The notes under the pieces are model-generated. The model saw nothing but the letters and a program-made list of their open reading frames with translations. It was not told the origin of the DNA and did no database searches. 15,078 bases of DNA from Clostridia bacterium (lineage in GTDB: Bacteria; Bacillota; Clostridia; Oscillospirales; Acutalibacteraceae): NCBI GenBank assembly GCA_900769535.1, contig CAAGHB010000101.1, positions 1 through 15,078 on the forward strand. Reading direction: 5' to 3'. The translations under genes and the position numbers were made by a program. Positions 1 through 6,113 of this stretch are shown here, piece by piece. The stretch's first letter is position 1. Each line of letters begins with the position of its first letter.

Positions 1-566
1 GTGCTAACTGGTGGGGTAACAATATGCAGCCGCTTTCAAACGGCGCCTGCCGTAACGTATCTGTCGGAACTTTGAATTTGTATCATTCGAATGATGGATT
101 CCAGATTGCTAAGGTTGAGGTTCTCGAACGCCCGACATACGAATATAACGAGCTCTTTGATGTTGCTATGAACGTTCGTACAATGATTGAAGCTTTACCG
201 AGAGAATACAGCAAGCTTACCGAAAACGACCGTTATCTTGTTGATACCGCTAACGAAGCTCTTGATACAATTAGCGTTTACGACCTTGACGAAGTTCATA
301 ACGTTCGTTACCTTATAAATTGCGAAAAGGTTCTTAACGGCGAAACTATTGAGGATGAAGAAAACTCATACGAATCAAATATTACAGGTGATATTACAAA
401 CGATTTCGTTATCAACAGTCTCGACCTCCTCTCTCTCCAGATGCATATACTTGATATAAGCGAAGTTATTGATGCCGCACGTTGCGATTTAAACAACGAC
501 GGTATAGTTGATTCGTCCGACCTTGTTGCTCTTCAAATGTACATTGTCGGCCTTGCATCATTTTAA
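1..566 (+). CDS. C-terminal part of a secreted beta-helix/dockerin protein (5' end outside window)
   Basis: The reading frame is open to the window edge (codons in phase from base 3, reading A-N-W-W-G-N-N before the first Met at 24), so this is the 3' end of a longer gene. The N-W-W-G-N tail is typical of the end of right-handed parallel beta-helix repeats in surface proteins. Counting from the Met at 24, residues 121-178 form a type I dockerin-like duplicated calcium-binding module. The second repeat is canonical (D155, N157, D159, G160, D163, D166). The first is degenerate (D123, T125, D127, F128 where Gly is usual, N131, D134). Each repeat is followed by a helix with a leucine/Gln pattern (SLQMHI and ALQMYI). 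Dockerins bind cohesins on scaffoldins or the cell surface, so the protein is presumably exported. An acidic linker (about 108-120) separates the modules. The substrate or ligand cannot be told from this fragment. Confidence 0.85.
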   Translation, partial: ANWWGNNMQPLSNGACRNVSVGTLNLYHSNDGFQIAKVEVLERPTYEYNELFDVAMNVRTMIEALPREYSKLTENDRYLVDTANEALDTISVYDLDEVHNVRYLINCEKVLNGETIEDEENSYESNITGDITNDFVINSLDLLSLQMHILDISEVIDAARCDLNNDGIVDSSDLVALQMYIVGLASF

Positions 567-576
567 TTAGAATTAT

Positions 577-616
577 AAATAAAAAACGCTCTGAATTTTC
601 AGAGCGTTTTTTATTT
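577..616. terminator. Bidirectional intrinsic terminator between the dockerin gene and the GtrA gene
   Basis: A perfect stem (587-594 with 599-606, 4-nt loop) is flanked by a run of A on the left and a run of T on the right, which extend the pairing to 577-616. It lies between two convergent genes and can serve both strands. Confidence 0.9.
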
Positions 617-623
617 ATGTAAT

Positions 624-1031
624 TTATTCTTTATCGGTTTCGATAGAGTCTTTGAATACGTAAAATCGCTGATACAAATATTCAAGTACAAAGTTAATTA
701 ACATATTCAAAATCGTAACAAAATATTCGTTATAACCCATCCTGTCGGCAAGCAGGTATTCAAGCAAGGTTGAAAAGGGTGTAAAAACTGCATAAAATGC
801 AAGTGTTTTAATCATCGCAACGGGTATGTTACTTGCCGAATGAAAGGTAAATTTTCTGTTTAATGTAAAGTTCCATACTACCGAAAGCACAAGTGCAATT
901 AAGTAGCATGGCCAAAATTGCAAATTAGCGAATTCGTTTAAAAGGGTAAAGGTGAGAATTTGGATGACGCCTGCACTAATCGAAAAAAGTGTAAATTTTA
1001 TTGCCCTGAATATTTCTTTTTTGTTTAGCAT
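624..1031 (-). CDS. GtrA-family polytopic membrane protein
   Basis: A 135-aa protein with four predicted membrane helices (about 10-31, 38-56, 72-93, 101-121) and the GtrA signature: N54 followed by N58-R59-K60-F61-T62-F63 after helix 2, and a matching Y120-Q-R-F-Y-V-F after helix 4. GtrA-like proteins are thought to move or flip polyprenyl-phosphate-linked sugars for surface glycan modification. This copy has no adjacent glycosyltransferase, so its partner is unknown. Translation is supported by an AGGAGG sequence seven bases before the ATG. The gene lies downstream of rubrerythrin on the same strand but is separated by a terminator and has its own promoter-like sequence, so it is probably transcribed alone. 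Confidence 0.9.
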   Translation of the reverse strand: MLNKKEIFRAIKFTLFSISAGVIQILTFTLLNEFANLQFWPCYLIALVLSVVWNFTLNRKFTFHSASNIPVAMIKTLAFYAVFTPFSTLLEYLLADRMGYNEYFVTILNMLINFVLEYLYQRFYVFKDSIETDKE

Positions 1032-1058
1032 TTTTAGTCCTCCTGCTGTTTTTATAAA

Positions 1059-1087
1059 ATTATAATTTAAGTACAGTATTTATGCAA
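1059..1087 (-). promoter_or_regulatory. Sigma-A type promoter for the GtrA gene
   Basis: On the minus strand, TTGCAT (1082-1087) and TATAAT (1059-1064) are separated by 17 bases, with the start codon 28 bases downstream of the -10. Confidence 0.6.
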
Positions 1088-1090
1088 TAT

Positions 1091-1123
1091 AAAAAATAAG
1101 CCCTCGGCAAAATGCCAAGGGCT
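1091..1123 (-). terminator. Intrinsic terminator of rubrerythrin
   Basis: An 11-bp stem with one G-T wobble (1113-1123 with 1099-1109, 3-nt loop) is followed on the minus strand by a T-rich run (1091-1098). It starts 20 bases after the rubrerythrin stop codon. Confidence 0.88.
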
Positions 1124-1142
1124 CAAATCATTTGTTTTATAA

Positions 1143-1679
1143 TCAATAATTTTCAGCGTGAAGCTCAAAGAAGCTCTTCGGATGTGCGCATGTCGGGCAA
1201 ATTTCAGGTGCCTTTGTGCCAACAACGATGTGTCCGCAGTTACGGCATTCCCAAACCTTAACTTCGCTCTTTTCAAATACTTGTGCGGTTTCTACGTTTT
1301 TGAGAAGGGCACGATAACGTTCCTCGTGATGCTTTTCGATAGCAGCAACGAGACGGAATTTAATAGCCAAATCCTTGAATCCTTCCTCCTCGGCTGTCTT
1401 TGCAAAGCCCTCGTACATATCGGTCCACTCATAGTTTTCACCTTCGGCAGCGGCGGCAAGATTAGCAGCTGTGTCACCTAAACCTTCGAGTTCCTTGAAC
1501 CATAATTTTGCGTGTTCCTTTTCGTTTTCGGCGGTTTTAAGGAAAAGTGCGGCAATCTGCTCATAACCTTCTTTTTTAGCAACAGAGGCAAAATATGTGT
1601 ACTTGTTTCTGGCCTCTGATTCGCCTGAAAAAGCGGCTCTGAGATTCATCTCGGTTTTTGTTCCTGCATATTTGTTCAT
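1143..1679 (-). CDS. rbr: Rubrerythrin
   Basis: A 178-aa cytosolic non-heme iron peroxidase of anaerobes that reduces hydrogen peroxide to water with electrons from a rubredoxin/NADH system. The N-terminal ferritin-like four-helix domain carries diiron ligands: E20 in G-E-S-E-A-R-N-K-Y, E53-x-x-H56, the E97-E98-E99 cluster, and E115-x-x-H118. The C-terminal rubredoxin domain has C145-x-x-C148 and C161-x-x-C164 for an FeS4 centre. Length and domain order match classical rubrerythrin. The ATG is preceded by AAGGAG with good spacing. It has its own consensus promoter and terminator, so it is a monocistronic unit, divergent from the bile salt hydrolase gene. In Clostridia such genes are often under PerR control, but I could not identify a convincing PerR box here. 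Confidence 0.97.
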   Translation of the reverse strand: MNKYAGTKTEMNLRAAFSGESEARNKYTYFASVAKKEGYEQIAALFLKTAENEKEHAKLWFKELEGLGDTAANLAAAAEGENYEWTDMYEGFAKTAEEEGFKDLAIKFRLVAAIEKHHEERYRALLKNVETAQVFEKSEVKVWECRNCGHIVVGTKAPEICPTCAHPKSFFELHAENY

Positions 1680-1714
1680 TTTTTTCGCTCCTTAATAATA
1701 TAATTTTTTCTTTT

Positions 1715-1743
1715 ATTATACATCATAATTATTTGTTTTTCAA
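1715..1743 (-). promoter_or_regulatory. Consensus promoter of rubrerythrin
   Basis: On the minus strand, TTGAAA (1738-1743) and TATAAT (1715-1720) are separated by exactly 17 bases, about 35 bases upstream of the start codon. Confidence 0.82.
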
Positions 1744-1753
1744 TACATTTATA

Positions 1754-1774
1754 TTCATTAAATGAAGGTATAAT
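1754..1774 (+). promoter_or_regulatory. Palindrome and -10 element upstream of the bile salt hydrolase gene
   Basis: A perfect 6-1-6 inverted repeat TTCATT-A-AATGAA (1754-1766) is followed two bases later by TATAAT (1769-1774). No good -35 hexamer lies 16-18 bases upstream (CATTTA at best), so the palindrome sits where the spacer of this promoter would be. It may be an operator, or chance in AT-rich DNA. Confidence 0.4.
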
Positions 1775-1826
1775 TTTTGCAATATTTCAAAAAATAACCA
1801 CAATTATATTTATTTGAGGTGCAAAA

Positions 1827-2813
1827 ATGTGTACAGCAGTTGGATTTAATACCGAGTCAGGTTGCCTTTTCGGTAGGAATATGGATTTGTCTTATTCATT
1901 CGGCCAGTCTCCGATTTATATTGATAAGGGCTTTTGCTATCTCGACAGAGTAACCGGGGAGCAGATAGCGCTTAAAAAATCAATTTTAGGCATGGGAACT
2001 TTAATAGATAATCACCCTGCCTTTGCTGAGGGAATGAATGCCGACGGACTCGGCTGTGCAGGGCTTAACTTTTCGCGATATGCATATTATGAAAAAGATG
2101 CAGTAGACGGAAAGATAAATTTAGCACCATACGATTTTATTCTGTATGTATTATCAAATTTCGCATCCGTAGCAGATGTAAAGGAAAATTTATCCGCCGT
2201 TGAACTCGTCAGTGTGCCTATAAATAAAGATACTCCGATTGCCACACTTCACTGGATGATATGTGACAAAAGCGGAGTATCATTAGTTGTGGAAAAAACA
2301 AAGAGCGGTCTCATATGTTACGAAAACCCTGTCGGAGTAATGACAAACGACCCAACCTTCGAATGGCATTTAACAAACCTTAATGAGTATATGAACGTCA
2401 GACCCGTCGATTCGAAACCGACCGCCTGGGGCGACTTTAAACTGAAAGGACTGGGAGTAGGGAGTGGTACACTTGGCCTGCCCGGTGATTTCGAATCGGT
2501 TTCGCGATTTGTCCGTGCGGCATATCTGCGCTCAAATCTGCCGAAAACAGATGACGAAGCTGAGGCGCTGTCGGCGTTTTTTCATATACTCGAAAACGTG
2601 TCTATGCCGAAAGGAAGCGTCATAGTTGAAGGAAATCTTGAAGCGTATACTCTGTATTCCTCGTGTATGAACCTAAATAAAGGAGTATATTATTTCAGGA
2701 CCTACAAAAACAGCCGAATTTCCGCGATAGATATGAAAAAAATCGACGCCGATGGTATAAAAAAGTTTGATTATAACGACAAACCGGACATAAATTATTT
2801 GAACTACGGTTGA
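1827..2813 (+). CDS. Choloylglycine hydrolase family protein, bile-salt-hydrolase-like
   Basis: A 328-aa Ntn-hydrolase that would cleave the amide bond of glycine- or taurine-conjugated bile acids; penicillin V acylase is the related alternative. Removal of the initiator Met exposes Cys2 as nucleophile, which fixes the start codon. The family's catalytic residues are all present: C2, R17, D20, N81 (in G-L-N-F), N174 (in T-N-D-P) and R227 in the signature G-L-P-G-D-F-E-S-V-S-R-F. Asn at the 81/82 position is the bile-salt-hydrolase state, where penicillin V acylases usually have Tyr. There is no signal peptide, as in other Gram-positive bile salt hydrolases. A GAGGTG ribosome binding site lies seven bases upstream. 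The gene is divergent from rubrerythrin and converges on the patatin gene. Substrate preference (glyco- or tauro-) cannot be read from sequence. Confidence 0.93.
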   Translation: MCTAVGFNTESGCLFGRNMDLSYSFGQSPIYIDKGFCYLDRVTGEQIALKKSILGMGTLIDNHPAFAEGMNADGLGCAGLNFSRYAYYEKDAVDGKINLAPYDFILYVLSNFASVADVKENLSAVELVSVPINKDTPIATLHWMICDKSGVSLVVEKTKSGLICYENPVGVMTNDPTFEWHLTNLNEYMNVRPVDSKPTAWGDFKLKGLGVGSGTLGLPGDFESVSRFVRAAYLRSNLPKTDDEAEALSAFFHILENVSMPKGSVIVEGNLEAYTLYSSCMNLNKGVYYFRTYKNSRISAIDMKKIDADGIKKFDYNDKPDINYLNYG

Positions 2814-2814
2814 T

Positions 2815-3663
2815 TTATTTTTCTAAAAACTGTTTGATTTCATTCAATTTTTCGGTTGCGACCTTTCTCCCTAATTGATATACAAGGGTCAAGGTTTCGG
2901 GATTTTTTTCTGTTCTTTTAATCGGCAGTGCGGTTTCAGGACGAATAACAAGTATTTCGCCGTCTTTTTCTTTTTTCTCGATATATTCGAGGGTTTCGTT
3001 GTAAGCAATATGCCGATTTTTCATAATTTCAACCAGCTCAGGATATTTTCTATATTTTATTTTAACAAGCGGATTTATACCGCTTTTCTTTTTTCTGTAA
3101 TTCTTTGGCCTCGTCAGAACGAGAATGTTTTTGTCATATCCAAGATTTTCAAAAAAACGCAGGGGAATAGCATCGGAAATCCCGCCGTCAAGCAGCTTCA
3201 TACCGTCGATTTCAACAAATTGGGACACAAGCGGCATGGAAGCCGATGCCCTTATCCAATCAAATCCGTTACCTTCACAGGCGGTAAAGTCGTGGTAAAC
3301 AGCTTCTCCCTTTTCAACATCGGTGCAAACTACATAAAAGTTCATCGGATTGCTTTTGTAGCTGTCAAAATCGAATATATCGTGTTTAAGCGGAACTTCG
3401 TTATAGCAAAAATCGGCGCTGTAAAAATTGCCCGTTTTTATAAGTACGCCTAAACCGCCGTAACGCTTATCGTTGCAAAATTTTGTATTATAGCGGAGAA
3501 CACGGCCGATTTGTTTCGATTTATAATTGCAGCCAAAGGCGGCGCCTGCCGAAACGCCGACAGCTCCGTCAAATTCAATCCCGTTTTCCATTAAAACGTC
3601 GATGACACCTGCGGTAAACATACCTCGCATAGCGCCACCTTCTAAAATAAGCCCTTTTTTCAT
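2815..3663 (-). CDS. Patatin-like phospholipase family protein
   Basis: A 282-aa cytosolic serine acyl hydrolase of the bacterial YjjU/RssA type. Visible motifs are the oxyanion loop G9-G10-A11-M12-R13-G14, the nucleophile elbow G36-V37-S38-A39-G40 with Ser38, and D159-G160-G161 carrying the second member of the Ser-Asp dyad. No signal peptide or membrane segment is seen, and the C-terminal third is Lys/Glu-rich and helical. The predicted activity is hydrolysis of phospholipid or other acyl esters; the physiological substrate is unknown for this family branch. The start is supported by CGAGG nine to ten bases upstream and by a promoter just before it. The stop codon is one base from the stop of the convergent bile salt hydrolase gene, with no terminator between them. 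Confidence 0.92.
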   Translation of the reverse strand: MKKGLILEGGAMRGMFTAGVIDVLMENGIEFDGAVGVSAGAAFGCNYKSKQIGRVLRYNTKFCNDKRYGGLGVLIKTGNFYSADFCYNEVPLKHDIFDFDSYKSNPMNFYVVCTDVEKGEAVYHDFTACEGNGFDWIRASASMPLVSQFVEIDGMKLLDGGISDAIPLRFFENLGYDKNILVLTRPKNYRKKKSGINPLVKIKYRKYPELVEIMKNRHIAYNETLEYIEKKEKDGEILVIRPETALPIKRTEKNPETLTLVYQLGRKVATEKLNEIKQFLEK

Positions 3664-3695
3664 GACAAAAAACCTCGAATGTTAATTATATATTC

Positions 3696-3724
3696 ATTAT
3701 ATCAAGGTTTAATTAACTTTTCAA
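3696..3724 (-). promoter_or_regulatory. Consensus promoter of the patatin gene
   Basis: On the minus strand, TTGAAA (3719-3724) and TATAAT (3696-3701) are separated by 17 bases, with the ATG about 33 bases downstream. Confidence 0.82.
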
Positions 3725-3755
3725 TAAACGTAGATTGGTTTTGTATATTATCAGT

Positions 3756-3783
3756 TTGACTTTTTATGCTAATTTAATATAAT
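3756..3783 (+). promoter_or_regulatory. Promoter of the acyltransferase gene
   Basis: TTGACT (3756-3761) and TATAAT (3778-3783) are separated by 16 bases, with the ATG 23 bases after the -10. The element is divergent from the patatin promoter. Confidence 0.78.
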
Positions 3784-3806
3784 TAAGATATGAAAGGGGC
3801 GTTGTT

Positions 3807-4883
3807 ATGAATAAAAATAATTCACAAGGCAATACCTTGCTTTTTGACAGCCGATTTATGAGCGTAATATTTTTTGTTTGCTCTATAATGGTCGTCGGTA
3901 TTCATTCGTATAATATAGATAGTGCGTCGATAAACAGTATTGCATCTTATGTAGAAGGATTTTTTTGCCACGGATTGTTTATAGCGGCTGTTCCCATATT
4001 CTTTTATTTGTCGGGATATTTATTTTTTAGAAATATAGATACAGTCACCGCGGTTTTCAGTAAAATGAAAACGAGGATAAAAAGTGTTCTTATGCCGTTT
4101 TTGGCATGGTCAACAATATATTTTCTTTTCTTCTTGGCGGCTAGTAGGGCGTTTGGCATTGAGCTTACCAATTCAATCGTTTTGACTCCTTTTAATGTTA
4201 TAAAAGCTATTGTGTTTTATCAATATTCTTATCCGTTATGGTATATGTATCAGCTAACAATGTTTTTATTGCTTACGCCAATTATACATATAATTATAAA
4301 AAAACGCTTTTTGTCGGTTTGTTTACTTGTAGTGTGTTTTTTGTATTCTGTTTTTATAAAAGATACGGTTGATATATGGATTTTTGATAATTCGACCCGT
4401 TCGCTTTTTCAGTTTAATTTCTTTTGCTATTATTTTGTAGGTTGTATGTCGGTTAAATTTGCAAACGAGATAAATAAGTTAAAGGAAATTTTATATCGTA
4501 ATAAAAGGACATCGATTATTATAACAGTCCTAATAACAATAGCTTTTTCTGTTTTTTGCTCGTTGGCGTATGATGAAAGAATCTCGATTTTTTATAATAG
4601 AATATTTGTTCCGATAGTAGCCGTGTCGTTATTTATTTTTATTGGACTTATTTTTGAAAAAATATCCTATCCAAAGCAAGTGTCCACAATGATTGTTTAC
4701 GGAGTACATTCTCTCATAGGATTGTGTTTGTCGTATGTATATGCGCCGTTTTTGCCGTATGTACCGAAATTGGTGATGTTCATTTTGTCAATGATAATAA
4801 CCGCCGTGTTATCCTGCCTTGTTTCGTATGTTTTAAAACGATTTTTAAAGCCGATTTACTTCGTTTTAAGCGGCGGCAGATAA
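3807..4883 (+). CDS. Acyltransferase-3 family integral membrane O-acyltransferase
   Basis: A 358-aa protein with about ten hydrophobic segments spread over its length. The family hallmarks are the catalytic-type His33 at the end of helix 1 (V-V-G-I-H-S-Y), the second helix P63-I-F-F-Y-L-S-G-Y-L-F-F, the R90/K92 to P97-F-L-A-W segment, and P143-L-W-Y-M-Y. Proteins of this family transfer acetyl or other acyl groups to sugars of peptidoglycan, capsule, teichoic acid or exopolysaccharide across the membrane. The acceptor is not identifiable here. A GAAAGGGG ribosome binding site precedes the ATG. The gene has its own promoter and terminator. It is visibly more AT-rich than its neighbours (many TTT, TTA and ATA codons) and lies on the 3' side of a tRNA gene pair, both compatible with horizontal acquisition (inference). 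Confidence 0.92.
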   Translation: MNKNNSQGNTLLFDSRFMSVIFFVCSIMVVGIHSYNIDSASINSIASYVEGFFCHGLFIAAVPIFFYLSGYLFFRNIDTVTAVFSKMKTRIKSVLMPFLAWSTIYFLFFLAASRAFGIELTNSIVLTPFNVIKAIVFYQYSYPLWYMYQLTMFLLLTPIIHIIIKKRFLSVCLLVVCFLYSVFIKDTVDIWIFDNSTRSLFQFNFFCYYFVGCMSVKFANEINKLKEILYRNKRTSIIITVLITIAFSVFCSLAYDERISIFYNRIFVPIVAVSLFIFIGLIFEKISYPKQVSTMIVYGVHSLIGLCLSYVYAPFLPYVPKLVMFILSMIITAVLSCLVSYVLKRFLKPIYFVLSGGR

Positions 4884-4895
4884 TAATAAAAAAGT

Positions 4896-4929
4896 AACCG
4901 TTCTACCAAATCAGGTAGAGCGGTTTTTT
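4896..4929 (+). terminator. Intrinsic terminator of the acyltransferase gene
   Basis: A 12-bp stem with one T-G wobble (4896-4907 with 4914-4925, 6-nt loop) runs into six T (4924-4929), 12 bases after the stop codon. Confidence 0.9.
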
Positions 4930-4943
4930 ATAAGATTAAAATT

Positions 4944-4964
4944 TATTGGGGTACTATTGGGGTA
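4944..4964. repeat. Two tandem 10-bp direct repeats (TATTGGGGTA), possible integrase arm-type sites
   Basis: TATTGGGGTA occurs at 4944-4953 and again at 4955-4964, with one base between, giving an 11-bp period of about one helical turn. A 7-bp inverted repeat (TTTGAAA 4981-4987, TTTCAAA 4998-5004) lies between it and the tRNA-Tyr 3' end about 90 bases away. Direct repeats spaced by one turn near a tRNA 3' end resemble arm sites of tyrosine recombinases; that reading is inference, since no integrase gene is in the window. Confidence 0.5.
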
Positions 4965-5008
4965 TTAATTTAATTTTCGTTTTGAAATTTAACCGTGTTT
5001 CAAACATA

Positions 5009-5052
5009 GAAAAAGTCCGAAAAGCATTAATTTAATCAGCTTTTCGGACTTT
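5009..5052 (-). terminator. Terminator of the tRNA-Thr/tRNA-Tyr transcript
   Basis: A perfect 14-bp stem (5039-5052 with 5012-5025, 13-nt loop) begins at the last base of the encoded CCA end of tRNA-Tyr. It is followed on the minus strand by a T run. Confidence 0.87.
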
Positions 5053-5136
5053 GGTGGGAGAGGGTGGATTCGAACCACCGAAGCGAAGCGCAACAGATTT
5101 ACAGTCTGCCCCCTTTGGCCACTCGGGAACTCTCCC
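5052..5136 (-). tRNA. tRNA-Tyr (anticodon GTA)
   Basis: A class II tRNA of 82 nt plus encoded CCA (5052-5054). The 7-bp acceptor stem (5130-5136 with 5056-5062) is perfect, the discriminator is A, and the T-arm contains GGTTCGAATCC. There is a long variable arm as expected for tRNA-Tyr. The anticodon GTA reads from 5102 to 5100 on the minus strand. Confidence 0.97.
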
Positions 5137-5159
5137 ATATTCAGTTAAGCTCGGCTAAA

Positions 5160-5235
5160 TGGAGCTGGTGGACGGACTCGAACCCCCGACCTGCTGATTA
5201 CAAATCAGCTGCTCTACCAACTGAGCTACACCAGC
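5160..5235 (-). tRNA. tRNA-Thr (anticodon TGT)
   Basis: A 73-nt class I tRNA plus encoded CCA (5160-5162). Acceptor stem 5229-5235 pairs with 5164-5170, discriminator T. The D-arm contains TAGCTCAGTTGGTAGAGCA and the T-arm GGGTTCGAGTCC. The anticodon loop TTTGTAA places TGT at 5202-5200. It is transcribed first, 23 bases before tRNA-Tyr, from the same promoter. Confidence 0.97.
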
Positions 5236-5252
5236 ACAACCGCGCAAGCAAT

Positions 5253-5281
5253 AATATACCACAGATGTCGGTTCATGTCAA
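5253..5281 (-). promoter_or_regulatory. Strong promoter of the tRNA operon
   Basis: On the minus strand, TTGACA (5276-5281) and TATATT (5253-5258) are separated by 17 bases, about 18 bases before the tRNA-Thr 5' end. Confidence 0.88.
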
Positions 5282-5342
5282 CATTTATTTTGATTTTTTT
5301 GAAATTTATTTTTTACCTTTTAAATTGCCCATCTGTACCGAC

Positions 5343-5369
5343 TTGACACGGCGGCAGGATTGGTATAAA
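5343..5369 (+). promoter_or_regulatory. Promoter of the lipoprotein/DUF6472-like gene pair
   Basis: TTGACA (5343-5348) and TATAAA (5364-5369) are 15 bases apart. A TG at 5361-5362 gives an extended -10 that could compensate for the short spacer. The ATG follows at 5401. Confidence 0.65.
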
Positions 5370-5400
5370 GTAAATGTATAAATTGCTTTGGAGGTGCTTT

Positions 5401-5892
5401 ATGAATAGATTGTATTGGTTGGTGTTGGCAGTTGCGGTTATGTTGATTTTCGCTTCATGTTCGTCGGAAACCGAAACAACACCGCATACCGAAAACGCAT
5501 ATTCCGACCTGTATCCTCAGAGCATGTATGACGATGTTTCAGATGACGGCGCTGACCCGTTAATGCTTTCGTCTGCTATCGAATGTGATTATAATCAGTT
5601 TTACGAATTTAAAGTGGCCAAAACAGCATCATACAAGTTTGAAATTATAAAAACATCGTCAAAAGCTAACGATAATCTCAAATGGTTCGTTTATGTCCTT
5701 GATGAGCCGTTTGATAACGGTTTACGTTATTTATACGAGTCTAATAACCCCGACTGTACTATTGCTTTGGACGAGGCGGTAACGCTTAACTTGGTCGAGG
5801 ATGACTATATCTACTGCTTCTGCTCATATAACGAGTATAATGCAACCAGCGGCATCGATGCAGGAGCATATCTACTTATAGAAAGGCAGTAG
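5401..5892 (+). CDS. Small lipoprotein of unknown function
   Basis: I chose the ATG at 5401 (163 aa) over the in-frame ATG at 5374 because a strong GGAGGTG lies four to ten bases upstream of it, and because the mature N-terminus then forms a lipoprotein signal: M-N-R, a hydrophobic core (L4-F17), and the lipobox-like F-A-S-C with Cys20. F at -3 is less usual than L. The mature part is acidic and Ser/Thr-rich at first (20-60), then shows beta-rich segments (E-F-K-V-A, Y-K-F-E-I-I, W-F-V-Y-V-L) and ends in A-Y-L-L-I-E-R-Q. The pattern suggests a single small extracellular beta-sandwich, but I do not recognise a family. The next gene starts four bases after its stop, so the two are probably cotranscribed. 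Confidence 0.8.
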   Translation: MNRLYWLVLAVAVMLIFASCSSETETTPHTENAYSDLYPQSMYDDVSDDGADPLMLSSAIECDYNQFYEFKVAKTASYKFEIIKTSSKANDNLKWFVYVLDEPFDNGLRYLYESNNPDCTIALDEAVTLNLVEDDYIYCFCSYNEYNATSGIDAGAYLLIERQ

Positions 5893-5896
5893 CGGC

Positions 5897-6070
5897 ATGA
5901 AAACAAATTGCGAAGAATGTGTATATTACGTATATGATGAGGAGACCGAAAGCTACTGCTGTGAGATGTCATTTGACGAGGATGAATATGCTCGATTTTT
6001 ATCATCATCGAATTACAGTTGCCCGTATTTCCGGCTCGACGACGAATACGCCATAGCACGAAAACAATAA
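5897..6070 (+). CDS. Small Cys-rich protein, DUF6472-like (57 aa)
   Basis: A 57-aa ORF that is easily missed because of its length. It begins M-K-T-N-C-E-E-C-V-Y-Y-V-Y-D and ends D-D-E-Y-A-I-A-R-K-Q. Cysteines are C5-x-x-C8, C21-C22 and C42 (in S-C-P-Y-F-R), with a very acidic middle (D27-E30). This matches my memory of the DUF6472 family of short Clostridia proteins (C-x-x-C-x-Y-V-Y-D-E ... C-P-Y-F/Y-R ... D-E-Y), whose function is unknown. The Cys pattern suggests a metal-bound or redox-active fold (inference). It starts four bases after the lipoprotein stop, with GAAAGG upstream, and is followed directly by a terminator. Confidence 0.85.
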   Translation: MKTNCEECVYYVYDEETESYCCEMSFDEDEYARFLSSSNYSCPYFRLDDEYAIARKQ

Positions 6071-6071
6071 C

Positions 6072-6103
6072 AAAAAAGCACCTGCTATTGCAGGTGCTTT
6101 TTT
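6072..6103. terminator. Bidirectional intrinsic terminator
   Basis: A perfect 9-bp GC-rich stem (6077-6085 with 6090-6098, loop TATT) is flanked by A on the left and T on the right. It lies between the convergent DUF6472-like gene and fucO and can serve both. Confidence 0.92.
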
Positions 6104-6113
6104 TATATTATAA

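Noticed and set aside
1713..1735. Possible PerR box upstream of rubrerythrin
   Set aside because: The AT-rich stretch only loosely follows the consensus and its half sites are out of register; it is mostly explained by the -10 region.
5064..5381. A 105-codon plus-strand ORF (starts M-D-S-N-H-R, contains W-W-T-D-S-N-P-R-P-A-D-Y-K-S)
   Set aside because: It is antisense to tRNA-Tyr and tRNA-Thr. This reading of reversed tRNA sequence is a well-known spurious protein, and there is no ribosome binding site.
5374..5400. Upstream in-frame ATG for the lipoprotein gene
   Set aside because: The strong GGAGGTG lies between the two ATGs and serves the one at 5401, which gives a normal signal peptide.
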